A stretch of 64,000 bases of DNA, taken from NCBI GenBank assembly GCA_036250195.1, contig JAVHZZ010000003.1:37308835-37372834 (forward strand). The letters are read 5' to 3'. Both the position numbers and the translations under genes were made by a program. Positions 33,393 to 46,198 of this stretch are shown here, piece by piece (the first letter of the stretch is position 1; the number at the start of each line of letters is the position of its first letter). Below the pieces are notes generated by a model. That model was not told where the DNA came from. It made no database searches and was given only the letters and a program-made list of their open reading frames with translations. This DNA comes from Mixophyes australis (Eukaryota; Chordata; Amphibia; Anura; Limnodynastidae).

Positions 33393-35650
33393 AAATATAT
33401 TATTTTCCTAACTATCCTGATTAGGGTATAATCATGTCAGAGGGCCTCAGAGTTTAAGCATCAGATACACTTTACTTCCCTTACTATAGAAATGAATGTT
33501 ATAACATAAGTAATGGTAGTGAGAATTGTGACTCATGTTAGATATAATCCCCGGCATTCTTTATATGTCCCAGCAGGCACGGTGCTGGCAGAGTACCATG
33601 CTGTCTGCTGCGATTCACGGTGCTGTCTTCTCCTTTGCTATAAAATTATGTTCCCTTTGTCTTCATCTGGTAAATTTTCGGAATCCCCCCGCCTCCAATA
33701 TCTTTTCTTAACACACCTGTAGGAGGAAATTAACTTTTTAATTATGCGCCCTGGACCACAACAGTCACAGTCAAATGTCTCATTTCATAGGTACCTTTTT
33801 ATTTAACTAGTGACCTTTTCCTCATCGAGAACATCATTTATTTAGTTGAAGAGCGCCTACTTTTCATCCGCCTAGGGTGTTTCGATGTCCACAACCCGCT
33901 ACCAGGCTTTGTAACTGCTCTGGAAAATCATTCTATGTCTGTTAATCCACCTGAAAATAGATGTGATGGAGAGAGTGAGACATCATCATCATCATCATCA
34001 TTTATTTATTTATATAGCACCAACATATTCCGTAGCGCTTTACAATTGGGATTCCGTAGTTTTTTACTATTGGGAGACATCACTGTAAACCCCTATCTAC
34101 TTCCACTTTTGGAATACTCCCTTCACTCACTTTAGCTTTTCATCTTGTCTCCTAAAATATTTCTCAGTTTAGCCTATGTCTTAAACTAATCATTGCAGTG
34201 AGGGGGTTCTGGGCCTGTCTTTATTATACTTGGCACTTTTGTGTATTTAAATATTTTTTATTACACCTAGAAAATGTCCACAGAAATGCAGCTGGACTGT
34301 ATGCCCACTATCTTTCACCCCTTTCTCTAATTTAAATAATCAGGTCGCACAAAACTAAATCTCTTCTTTAGACAATGGTGTAAAGAATGTGTACAAAGCA
34401 ATGAACGGCCATCACCAGCTGAACTCTTTCCGGCAGACTAAGGCTCACAAATCCTTGCACTACCCTGTAAAACCAAGTGCATTTGTGCAAACGTGAGTGT
34501 GTGATGTGACAAGTCGTAACATCTACATGTTCACATACACAAAAGCATACACCTAAATCAAACCAAGGGTGAAACTGCAGAGATGTGGCCGACATGGCGT
34601 TGTCCTTTCATCTCCATCTCCATGGTCCTGTCACCGTATTTATTATTAAGGAAAACAAGGCACTTGCTTAAGGCGGCACTGTTCAGAGGGCAGCAGAGAA
34701 ACAACATTATGATGATTTTATTTTTATTTTTTTTCTTTAAAATTAATTTTTTGCTGTTTGGTCAATACCAAGTAGAAATAATGGAGGAGGGGATGTTGGT
34801 TATTGGGTCATTTTTATGTAGGGTATACAATCACTAATTTTGGATGTATACAAACACAGGTTAAGTCTAAACACAGCCATGAATGACCCCCTGGGTTTGG
34901 TGCTGTGTAGAGACCAGAATGATGTACTTGGTTGATTTCCAGTGATCTGTGGGGGTTCTGCATTTGTTCCCAGGTGAAATAAGATATGTGCTTCTAAGGT
35001 TTCATAGTAGGTTTGTATAACGTGTAATAGAATATGGTTGTATTATTGTCTGATCAACTAGTGAAGAATCTGCCACCTAATGAACTATGTAACCCAACAA
35101 AGACAGTAATCTTGGAGGTTATAAGCGGTGATCTTTTGTTTTTAATACTTTTATTTTGTATTGAAAACAACATAAATAAAGGGTAGCAGTAATCTAATAG
35201 AGCTACAAAATTCCAGATGCTTTTTACAAGAAACAAAAGCTGGGCAGCATGTGGTACCTAGGGCAATGGAAGTAATACTGCTGAGACTGCTAAGGCAGAA
35301 TTGTAGTGTCTCCTATTACTAATAATAATACAAAAATAAAGCAGAATAAATGGCTTTTCGCTTCATGCAAATGTAATTACGTGTTTACAACATACTGCAG
35401 GTACATGCTAACATTGCAACTTTGGCAACTGCTCCCAGAAAATCAATCTGTAGCTTTTGCGGGATTACAGGTCTAACTGGAAATACCCAATGGTGGCAAG
35501 ACTGGTTATCTCACTTTTATTATTCATTTAAGCCATTAATTAGGCTAAACCTATCTCGCTGATTAGAGACTGCTGCAAAATATATTGGTACTATATAAAT
35601 AAAGAATAATAATAATCAGCATTGGCCAATTTACCTTAAAATAGACATAA
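33393..35650. other. No gene recognised; L2/SINE tail near 33983-34055
   Basis: (ATC)n followed by TTTATATAGCACCAACATAT and TAGCGCTTTACAATTGGG is the tail of an L2-related repeat. A similar tail, GGTACTATATAAATAAAG, is near 35585. Other sequence is unassigned. Confidence 0.45.
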
Positions 35651-35654
35651 GTAT

Positions 35655-37826
35655 GGTGCTACATTCTATTGAGACTGCTACCTTCTATCGAGACTGCTAC
35701 CTGAAATCGAGACTGCTACATTCTACCGAGACTGCTACCTGCTATCGAGACTGCTACCTTCTATCGAGATTGCTACCTGCTACCGAGACTGCTGCCTTCT
35801 ACCGAGACTGCTACCTGCTTTTGAGACTGTTACATGCTGTTGAGACTGCTACATTCTACCGAGACTGGTACCTGCTATTGAGACTGCTACATTCTACCGA
35901 GACTGGTACCTGCTATCGAGACTGCTACACTCTACCAAGACTGCTAACTACTACCAATACTGCTACATTCTACCCAGACCTCTACCTGCTACCGAGACTG
36001 CTACATTCTACCCAGACCTCTACCTGCTACCGAGACTGCTACCTGCTATGGAGACTGCTACATGCTGTTGAGACTGCTACATTCTACCAAGGTTGCTACC
36101 TGCTATTGAGACTGCTACATTCTACCAAGACTGCTAACTACTACCAAGACTGCTACATTCTACCAAGACTGCTAACTACTACCAAGACTGCTACATTCTA
36201 CCGAGACTGCTACCTGCTATCGAGACTGCTACATTCTACCCAGACCTCTACCTGCTACCACGACTGCTACATTCTACTAAGACTGGTACCTGCTATTGAG
36301 ACTGCTACATTCTACCAAGACTGCTAACTGCTACCAAGACTGCTACATTCTACCGAGACTGCTACCTGCTATCGAGACTGCTACCTGTTATCGAGACTGC
36401 TACATGCTATCGAGACTGCTACATTCTACCAAGACTGCTACCTGCTACCGAGACTGCTACTTGCTATTGAGATTGCTACATTCTACCGAGGCTGCTACCT
36501 GCTACCGAGGCTGCTACCTGCTACCGAGGCTGCTACTTGCTACCGAGACTGCTACCTGCTATGGAGACTGCTACATGCTGTTGAGACTGCTACATTCTAC
36601 CAAGGTTGCTACCTGCTATTGAGACTGCTACATTCTACCAAGACTGCTAACTACTACCAAGACTGCTACATTCTACCAAGACTGCTAACTACTACCAAAA
36701 CTGCTACATTCTACCGAGACTGCTACCTGCTATCGAGACTGCTACATTCTACCCAGACCTCTACCTGCTACCATGACTGCTACATTCTACTGAGACTGGT
36801 ACCTGCTATCGAAACTGCTACATTCTACCAAGACTGCTAACTGCTACCAAGACTGCTACATTCTACCGAGACTGCTACCTGCTATCGAGACTGCTACCTG
36901 TTATCGAGACTGCTACATGCTATCGAGACTGCTACATTCTACCAAGACTGCTACCTGCTACCGAGACTGCTACTTGCTATCGAGATTGCTACATTCTACC
37001 GAGGCTGCTACCTGCTACCGAGGCTGCTACCTGCTACCGAGACTGCTACCTGCTATGGAGACTGCTACATGCTGTTGAGACTGCTACATTCTACCAAGGT
37101 TGCTACCTGCTATCGAGACTGCTACATTCTACCGAGACTGGTACCTGCTATCGAGACTGCTATATTCTACCAAGACTGCTACCTTCTACCAAGACTGCTA
37201 CATTCTACCGAGACTGCTACCTTCTACCAAGACTGCTACATTCTACCCAGACTGCTACCTGCTATCGAGACTGCTACATTCTACCCAGACCTCTACCTGC
37301 TACCACGACTGCTACATTCTACTGAGACTGGTACCTGCTATCGAGACTGCTACATTCTACCAAGACTGCTAACTGCTACCAAGACTGCTACATTCTACCA
37401 AGACTGCTACCTGCTATCGAGACTGCTACCTGTTATCGAGACTGCTACATGCTATCGAGACTGCTACATTCTACCGAGGCTGCTACCTGCTACCGAGGCT
37501 GCTAACTGCTACCGAGACTGCTACCTGCTACCAGGGCTGCTACCTGCTACCGAGACTGCTACCTGCTACCGAGACTGCTACCTGCTACCGAGACTGCTAC
37601 ATGCTGTTGAGACTGCTACATTCTACCAAGGTTGCTACCTGCTATTGAGACTGCTACATTCTACCAAGACTGCTAACTGCTACCAAAACTGCTACATTCT
37701 ACCGAGACTGCTACCTTCTATCGAGGCTGCTACCTGCTATCAAAACTGCTACATGCTATCGAGACTGCTATATTCTACCGAGACTGCTACCTTCTATCGA
37801 GGCTGCTACATGCTATGGAGTCTTTA
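35655..37826. repeat. 19-bp minisatellite, about 114 units
   Basis: The unit GAGACTGCTACNTNCTANC repeats every 19 bp for 2.17 kb, with variants CATTCTACC, CCTGCTATC, AACTACTACCAA and CCTCTACC. Larger blocks recur (for example 36056-36290 resembles 36560-36800), showing higher-order duplications of about 500 bp. Because the unit is free of stops in all + frames, open frames of up to 252 codons appear in it; I regard them as repeat translations. Confidence 0.97.
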
Positions 37827-38469
37827 ATATAGCTGCTCACATGGGAAGGCAAACACTGTCTATTGGTTCTTCAAACAATGATTTATCGTCTATTAAAAAT
37901 TAATGATCCTTTCCCTTTAAATAAATTAGTCTGAATAAATGATCAGTTTGTATCCGGCCCAAGAGATAACATCGTTCAACTTAATGAGTTCATATTTCCA
38001 TATTCTGACAGCTTACTTCACACATGCCACAGAACATGTTCATAACTTATAATAATTAATAACCAGGTTATAGGGGGGAATCAATAATGTAACATTAAAA
38101 CAATAAAATTATTCCCACCACATCTAAACAAATTGATCTACCAACAGCAAAAAGCAATTGAAGGTTAAAGGGAATAATATATGTAATATACTGTATGTAT
38201 CATGGGAAAAAGAGATTTCATCTTGTGTAATGCCATAGAAGTTACGGATGAAAGCTGCTGAGGTCTGCTGACATTCTCCCATTGATGTTAGAAATTATAT
38301 GCAGGAACAGTAATAACTTGTGTTCATGAATGAAAGAATATGTCTACTGTCATTTAATTCAGCCAACAGGAAGCTGTTTCAGCCGTGTGACTAATGCCTC
38401 TGTGATGTCACTGCTTCCTAGTGATCTGATTGGCTGTATTCTCTTGAGTATTGGCGGAGTCTGCAAAAT
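37827..38469. other. No gene recognised
   Basis: AT-rich, with no domain. Confidence 0.4.
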
Positions 38470-39310
38470 GGCTGCCAATACTTATCCCCACATATCACGT
38501 CCCACATATACCAACGCTAAACTCACCCCTGACCCTATTTCTCGACAATCCAAACTTCCCTCCTGGCCACTCGAAACAGGCTTTCAAACACTAGATGCAA
38601 GCCAGCTGGTGGACAACTCTGGTTTTATCCCGTTAGCTGATCTTCAGACAAAATGGGAACTACCCAACGCAGATATTTGGAGACACCCACAGTTACGACA
38701 CTTTCTATGCTCCCCGGGTGTTCGCGAGATGGCAGGCAGAGCACTCACGCAGTTTGAGTCCTTATGCACCGCACCTCAGTGTCCTAGACATACTTTGTAC
38801 TCCATATATCAAATTTTGATTGAATACTCTTTTAACGCACTATCCAAATTCTCTAGAGACTGGGAGCGCCATTTGGGGATCATCATCTCCGACCACGATT
38901 GGTGTGACATTTTCCAACGCACCCAAGTTAGCTCAGTCAGTGTCAGGTGATTGAAACACAATACAAAGTGTTGACTCGATGGTGTCCCAGCTTATTTACC
39001 AAAATGTTTCCCGGGTTCCCAGATCAATGTTGGAGGTGCCAACCCCATCAGGCCCATTATTAATCCAGTCCTGAGTCACGCATTTCACCTCCAGCAGCCT
39101 CTGTTTCCCATAGAGCTGAATGTACTTATTTGTCCCCAGGCCTTATGTGCATACTTTTAGCCATTTTTACATAGGTTAGTACTGGCGAAAGTGGTTGGAG
39201 ACAGGAGAAGGCAGGAACTGGTTAAGGAATGGGTACAGGTTACCCACAATATACTTTTTCCAGTGCTTTCAACGTTGCTCTCCTATGCAATGCAGCAGTG
39301 AATGGATTTA
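38470..39310 (+). mobile_element. Tx1/L1-type LINE fragment, ORF2 C-terminal part
   Basis: The + frame to 38950 contains ADIWRHPQLRHFLCSPGVRE and FSRDWERHLGIIISDHDWCD, then, after a frameshift near 38945, ETQYKVLTRWCPSLFTKMFP and PDQCWRC. This order (QLRHF, W-D-G, YK-L-RW, CWRC) is that of L1/Tx1 ORF2 downstream of the RT. Internal deletions follow. It is non-functional. Confidence 0.8.
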
Positions 39311-40018
39311 CCTCCCAACTATCTGGCCCGTGGGTCAGTGGGTCAGAAACCATAAATAAGGACTGTCCTACTTAAATCAGGACAGTTGGAAGTCTGATAT
39401 TACACTCTGTTTCTTATCTACACAAGATCATCCGCACTACAAAGATGTTCCACTATCGGAGCTGGCTTACAGGAAATATTAACAAATAAATGCAAATGGA
39501 AAACAAGCACCACTTCAGGTTTCCAGGGCCAGCACGAGCCTCAGGGGTGCCCCCTCCACACCCCCTCTCATGTTGCACCCCGCAATACCCTCTGCCTACC
39601 TATGCAGGTGGGAAGTGGGGTTGGCATCCTCTCCTCGTGGGACTGGGAGGTGGAGCTGACTGTGATATTATAGTCACACTTCCAGCATATCCAGACTAAC
39701 ATTATGGCAACCGCCTAGGTCCGTCTAATGGTAGTATCAGGTTTCTTTACAAAGATCTTTTAGAGCTATTTTATTGCAAAGACATTAGAAAGAAAGTGCA
39801 CTGCCCTTCAGGGAGGGTTAGGCCCCCTTCTTCATTTATACTGACCTTAACCCTTAAATTATGTTGAGTTGGCCGTGCCCACCTACCGAATGTGACACCT
39901 AGCCACAGACGTGATGTGTCACAATTTTTCATGACTACACTCCTTTTCTTAAAGCTCACGTTTCTTTTGACAGACGGAAACTGTGACTGCCACTCCAAAA
40001 ACGGGAAAAGAAACAAAG
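39311..40018. other. No gene recognised
   Basis: Low-complexity and unassigned sequence; no splice-supported coding frame. Confidence 0.4.
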
Positions 40019-40616
40019 CATACTTGCTAACTCTCCCTGAAATAGGGGTGATCTCCCTCACTCCCTGAAGCGTCTAGCATTCTCCCTGATGCTGAGCCAG
40101 TACAAGACGTGGTTGGCTTCACCATCTGTGGCATGATGACACAGTTCAGAAATTGTGTCCTATGTCCATGTATTGATGCCTATGGAGGTGGCCATTTTCA
40201 TGGAGACCAAGATTTAATCAAATACTGACAGGTAAGACAACATGACTTCAGCAATGGAGACAGAAATGTAAAAGACAGTTCAGTCTCTAGAGATTCATTA
40301 GCTGCTTTTCTTTAACGCATAGTTGCCTACTCTCCCAGAATGTCCTGGAGAGTCCCGCATTTCTGTGAGACCTCCCAGTCTCCCGGGAGAGCAGAGCAAC
40401 CTCCCGGTTCTCGACCCCCGCAGTAGATAAGTTGGGGGCGGGCTTAATGACGCAAATGTTGTGCCATATTAGCCCCCCACCTGCTGTAATTAGCCAAAAT
40501 TGTGACAATTGTTTAGGGGGCGGGGCCAAAATGAGGTAATTCGTCAAGCCCCACTCCCGCACGACCACCTCCCCCGGGCTCTCCCTGAAGCCAATGATGA
40601 AAAGTTGGCAAGTATG
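40019..40616. mobile_element. hAT non-autonomous element, 598 bp (copy A)
   Basis: Ends CATACTTGCTAACTCTCC and CATACTTGCCAACTTTTC (inward), with a perfect 8-bp duplication AAACAAAG at 40011-40018 and 40617-40624. It has a homologous copy in opposite orientation at 48383-48984. An internal CATAGTTGCCTACTCTCC resembling the ends suggests a composite origin. Confidence 0.93.
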
Positions 40617-41242
40617 AAACAAAGACTGCACTCACTTTTATCCCAAGAAGCCCAAACTTCACTAAACATCAGTCAGATACAAGAGGCGTGTCACCAGGGA
40701 TCACCCAATCACTGGTAGCCAAATATTCATGTGGCCACCAATTCTCCGGGCCAGAAGCTTTAAATTTAAGTGACATCAAATAGAAATTACATAACATAAA
40801 ACTAGATGCATAAACAAACTGTATTACTTAGTTGGACAGTTACACAATTACAGGTTTAATGTGATATTAATTGGAACGAGATGTGTTAAGCAATCCGATA
40901 GCGGAACGGACGTCATATGAATGTAACTGCTCAACAACAATGTAAACAAACCACATGGAGTGCTGATGGTTTCTAATACCTGACCTGAAGCACAAGGAGA
41001 GGAGTTGTTAGGTAACTATATATAATAACACAGTCACTGACCCATCTAACAATATAGATGACATGTGTAATCACTAAATACAATGGAATAAAAACGTCTT
41101 ATTGATTCTACACCATTGTTCCATTGCCCACATTATTTCAGTACAGTTCATGGTCACACAGGGTGGTGGGAGTCATCACACAACATCTTCCAGCATTCAT
41201 GATATTTTCAGCTGCATGGACAATGTATAGCAAACACAAGAG

Positions 41243-41381
41243 CAGGCCTGGACAACCTGTGGTTCTCCTGGTGTTATGAAACTACAAGTCCCAGCATAGC
41301 CTGACAGCTGTCGACTGGCTATGTACTGGCAAAGCATTCTGGGGATTGTAGTTTCACAACACCTGGAGATCCACTGGCCTA
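41243..41381. mobile_element. hAT MITE, 139 bp
   Basis: CAGGCCTGGACAACCTGTGG left end and TGGATCTCCAGGTGTTGTG-like inverted right end; 8-bp duplication CACAAGAG at 41235-41242 and 41382-41389. Same family as 13638-13783. Confidence 0.92.
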
Positions 41382-41389
41382 CACAAGAG

Positions 41390-42192
41390 CGATCACTGTT
41401 CCCTGTGGAGCAGTACATGCTGAAGTCACTGTGAACACTGTATGGGCCATAACTGCAAAAAAATAACAACGATCATGTTTCATACATGGACATTTCAACT
41501 GTGGTTTCCTCACACCCGCATTGTATGCAGGATGGATGTGTGCGCCCATGGCTCTCTTTATAAATAGAGCGGAACTCTAGGGACTAAGTCAGTTATCTGT
41601 GATTGGTAGGTTAAACAGATAAGATAAACAAGTTAATTCTGAATAATTGCACACCACTCCTATTATACAAATATATTTTACATATCATACTTCTAATAGA
41701 CAGTATTTCAGCTATTGTGAGGATCTGGCACCTAAGCTCAATGTGAGTTTGTCTCCAACGCACCATGGAAATCTCACTATTTCCCATTATAGCCCATTCA
41801 CTTGTGTGTACATAGGAGCATACTGCATACAGTGTATTATTCATACATGGACCATTTTACAAAACTCACGTGAATGCACACCGTTCACACAGACAGGTGT
41901 GTAAGAGAAATGAGGCAGCCGTCTGAAGCGCCAGTCAGAGACATGTAGGGAATTAAAGTGTACCTGTTACCTCTCAGAGTGGAGGCAGCCATTTTGTGTG
42001 GTGTTCCGGTTTTTCTCAGAATCCATGCAATCACGATCTTCGGTTACTGAAGCAGTCGTCACATAACTGAAATGGGTGAGGTATGGGCAAATTGGGGGGG
42101 GGGAATAATATATACTGAATTCCAATTGTGAATGTTGAAAGGTATAACAACCAGTAAGCTCACTGAAGCCTGAGGCCTCATCCCACAGTGGT
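41390..42192. other. No gene recognised
   Basis: Short unsupported frames only. Confidence 0.4.
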
Positions 42193-42340
42193 CAGGGGCT
42201 GACTGGGCTGGAGGGCACAGGGGCATATGCCCCCCCCCCAGGGCTGGTCCCATAGTGGGCTACTGTGGTTGGGTTACCTGCATTTTATTACTTTAAAATG
42301 TTCCTAATAGTCTGCTGACGCTAAAATTTGCTGTTTGATG
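42193..42340. mobile_element. hAT MITE of the CATAGTGGGCTAC family
   Basis: CAGGGGCTGACTGGGCTG start and CCCATAGTGGGCTACTGTGG body, as at 16763 and 56312. The right limit is approximate. Confidence 0.65.
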
Positions 42341-44400
42341 TCACCAACTACTAGTTAATTGATAATAATGAATATTGGTTAAGTCCCCAAAATGGTTACA
42401 TCCACTTAGTGCACAAAACAGGCAAATTTCTAGTTTTTACATACTGTGTTATTGGTTTCTACCTTGTGGAAAGCTGTTACAGTCACATTACTTTTATTTT
42501 ACAGTCTATAATACACCACAAACATTTATCTTTGTGTATGGCAATATATAGATTAATGCTGGGAAACAGTCCAGATTTCCAGCACCATGAAGGGTGTAGT
42601 TTGCTAACAAATGAAGGTGGAATGACAGGAATAGGGCCTAATATTGGCATGGATTGGGGAGATCTGAGTGTGGCTTGTGTAAGTTATAGGCATGATCTAG
42701 TTTTTCCTGACTTTTTAAAGGGGATATTTGGCAGATTAGTTTTCTGCGTTGGCAAAGTGTTGGTGATCTCTGGATAGAATTACAAGATCATGCAGGTAAA
42801 TATGTACACATATAAAGTACACAAGGATTAGGGCAATTTTTTTCATGTATGGCGCAGTTCTCACTTTACATGCAGCATGCAGGAAAACTAATATTGCGTT
42901 GTAGGGCGGAACATGGCATCACCGGGCTGCATAGAAAAAATTTTCTGGTCTACCCTCACAAGGCCCCCATTCTGTTCTTCTGATGGGGCTTCACTGGGGG
43001 CTTGAAAGGGAAGCATGTGCCCGCCCCTATGCATGCTCAGAAGAGCTGAGGAGGGATCTCGGGGGTGTGGACTGGCATTGCCATCTCCTCATCTCCAGCA
43101 CTGCGGTGTAGCTATGTCACCAACTGTATTTCATGTCTCCTCTGGAATTTGAAATCAAAGACTAGGTTACATCTCCGATAATTCAGTTAGTCCTCTGCCC
43201 TATTGAATACTGTATCGTTGTTCCACTAGTCAGGACTATCGTCCCAACTCCAGGACAATCAGTAGATGAGTCCTGCTAGCGAGTGCTGGGCACACCTGAC
43301 ACTGGTGCTCACGGCAGTGGAGGGGTGTTGTGGGCGGAGTTTGGTTAGGGGTCGCTGCAGAAGCGCTGTGCTCGCCTCCATGTGACTCAGTCATGCCCCC
43401 AGTGTGATGTGACCACACCCCCTCACACATCTGTCTTCTGACTTCATGAACCTAAATGTTAGGAGGTATTCCCATGTTCTTGTGTGTAGATTTTCATGAA
43501 AACCTGGTAACACATTCTCAAAGGAAGAAGCCAGGCAGCTAATACACCTGTGTCAGTGGACCGCTATACTGTGTCTGGAATTTGCCCCAGTAGGTATCAC
43601 ATATAATGCATATATCTCCCAAAATTCAATTTTATGCTCCAAAATCACCCTGTTCCGGTCTGTCTTTTTGGGTCTGAAGTATAGATCTGTACGGCACACT
43701 CTACTGGTCCCTAAACGTGTAGCTGCATGTTTGACCTCTCAGTGTATAATGGAATCCAACATATGTGCAACAATTGCTGCTAACAGACACACTTATCCTT
43801 GTGATCACTGGCACGGAGACACGTCTTGGCAGCCCGTCAAGTATGTGTCTGGCCTCTGCAAAGCATTATCTGGTGTGACTCAAGGACAATTTCAAATCAA
43901 TCTGCGACTGCGTACTGCAAGTTTGGAGCAAAGCTATAAGAAAAAACTAATATATGACATAATGCATATTACTAGCGTGTTTTTTTTTTCATTGTAATGA
44001 ATAGAAAATAAATATTTTTTCAAGGATTAGCAAATTGAATCTTCTGCCAAAGAAGCAAGCCGGGCGCTACCAATAGGCAGCTGTCTAGGGAGCCGGGACT
44101 TGTGAGTCATTAAAAGTACCTGATGAAATTCTGGCGGCGGCCGCAGTGCTTACTTAAAGTAATTTCAAAAGCCATCAGGTGCCGCACAACTTTGTTAGTT
44201 ACCCAACCACCCTGAGTCCTGATTTGCCCACTCTACCAGGCCATTCTCCCGCATTTTGCCCACGTCCTAGTCAAGTGGGCAGAATGGGAGCCTTCATGAC
44301 AAAATTCACGTCATTGGCCCCGCCGCCACAGCAAAATTACGCTTTTGCGTTATTGCGTCATGGGGGCAGGACCTAAATTACTTGATTCGCCATGCCCGCC
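42341..44400. other. No gene recognised
   Basis: Frames at 42409-42777 and 43668-43997 lack domains and splice support. The sequence near 43130-43450 (CAGGACTATCGTCCCAACTC...) and 44200-44400 resembles MITE material, but I could not find paired ends. Confidence 0.35.
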
Positions 44401-45275
44401 TGTGGCTGGATCCCTTATAGATAACTTATTGTATGAATTTATTCAAAGGAAATAGCGCAGGGCGCTAATTTATATAATTGCAGATGTACTGGTTTTGTTG
44501 TATCGTGTGGTACTTTGTATAGAAAATGCATTCTTTTCTGAGATATATGTCTGATGCAGTAAGCATTTGTTTGAGGAGTCTGTTGTGTAGCTTTGAGAGG
44601 AAGTCCTCATTAAGGCTAATTAAGTCTATTCATGTAAGTAACCAACATGTCCTTTTTAGTCTAAATGCACCACAGGAGGTCGTTACTGTTGTTCCTGAGT
44701 GGCCTTTTGTCCAGAGTGTTAGAACCTGTCTGAAGATTGTAAACAGCACGTGATGTAAGATATCACAGATAAGTGTCAATTTTGTTAAGTATAAATTGCA
44801 TTTAAATCCATGTTTGGGGAAACATATTGCATCCTGATACAAAAAATAACTCAGACTTCTTGGTGCCAGCAAAGAGTTCAGGGGACTGGCTTACCCCCTG
44901 CTAAGCTGTGACCTAAACTGTATAAAAAAGCTCTGGTTTGTACTGAAATGTATCATTATTGTTCCATCTGACTTTCTGATCACTGGTACCTTCAACCAGT
45001 GTGAACTGTCCTTATCAGGGCACTTGAGCGAATAAACATCACTTGCTTCAAGATCCTGCTTGACAATTTCTTCCCTGCTGTAATTTTCTGTGACCTACAG
45101 ATTAGACCCAACTTTAATCCCTTTTCGGCTGTTCTGAGGTTTGGACCCAACTTTCCAGTACCACCGCTCTGCCCACTACCCAGCAGCTTTGGCCAGTTTG
45201 ATAGGCCAGGGGGGGATCCTTCCACAGCAACCCTGATCTATAGGAAGAGGTCAGGGGTACCAGCCCAGGTGCACC
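44401..45275 (+). mobile_element. LTR-like sequence of an old LTR retroelement (copy 1)
   Basis: Alignable by eye with 46231-46977: TGTGGCTGGATC / TGTGTCTGGATC starts, ATAACTTATTGTA, the GTGCCAGC-like block near 44860, TGTTCCATCTGACTTTCTGATC near 44960, GAGCGAATAAACATCACTTG (polyA-type signal) near 45027, and GGTCAGGGGTACCAGCC near 45248. A TATA-like CTGTATAAAAAAGC near 44920 precedes these. The layout (TATA, AATAAA) is that of an LTR read on the + strand. No gag or pol coding region accompanies it, and limits are approximate. Confidence 0.55.
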
Positions 45276-45559
45276 TGAGCTACGGCAGTAGAAGGAACGC
45301 GGTTCAGGATGCCGTGAAGGAGTCTTGTGGTGGCAACAGCTTAAGCCCCTCCTACTGCGGTTAGAGGGCACATTTGGGATAAAGAAAGCGAACGGTGGCA
45401 AAGTAAGCCCAGCCGGTCCCCAGCAACAACAGACAGGGTGGCATAGGCGGTCCATCCTGTCACACACTCCCCTTCTGTCCTCACACTTCATCTCCCCTCC
45501 GGGAGATGGAAAAAAGTTCATAAGTATGCATATCAACTTTTGCCTGTGACCGCCGCCTC

Positions 45560-46105
45560 ACTACTTCACTGATCACCTTGTCTCACTCTCGTCTTCAGGA
45601 CTTTGCCCGGGCTGCTCCCCTGCTGATCTTCCACGTTCCATCAGGTTAGCATCTACTCTCAAAGGCTTCAAGCGTGCCCTTAAGACTCATTTATTTATTC
45701 AAGTCTATCAGACCTCCTCCTAAATTCCTTGTCCTGGCTCTCTCCCCCAGTTAGTACAACCCTATTTGTGTCTCCCCCTTTCCTTTAGGATGTAAGCTCT
45801 CATGAGCAGGGCCCTCTTTCCTTGTGTGCTCCTTCTACTATTCCTTCACCCTCTGTACCTCTTGGCCTGCTTCCCTAGCCCTGTTTTCCCTGTTTTCTTA
45901 AGCTTTGGCCTTCTTCTCGCTGATTTCTACCATCCCTTTTACTATCTGTCAGATATAATCTGATTTGCTTTACCCTGTCACCTGTGTTTGTATATATTTT
46001 TGTATCATGTTGTGTCTTGGTTCTGTTTCCTGTATATGTAATGTACGGCGCTGCGGACCCTTTGTGGCGCCTTATAAGTCAAAGATAATAATAATAATAA
46101 TAATT
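45560..46105 (+). mobile_element. L2-clade LINE 3' end
   Basis: It starts with CTTCAGGACTTTGCCCGGGC and encodes TLKGFKRALKTHLFIQVYQT in the + frame near 45655-45715, followed by the 3' UTR ending in GGCGCCTTATAAGTCAAAGA and (TAA)n near 46085-46105. Oriented opposite to 30186-30830. Confidence 0.85.
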
Positions 46106-46198
46106 AATTAATAAAAACCAGGAAGCAATTATCTGGATTTTTGCAGGTGGTTAGTATTCGCACTTCAGTCTATAGCTGTTCATAATGCATTCATAGTA

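Noticed and set aside
35653..37827. ATG-started frames of up to 252 codons
   Set aside because: They are translations of the stop-free 19-bp array in shifted registers.
38330..38950. 206-codon + strand frame as a host gene
   Set aside because: The QLRHF and W-G-W motifs and the following CWRC motif identify a Tx1/L1 ORF2 fragment.
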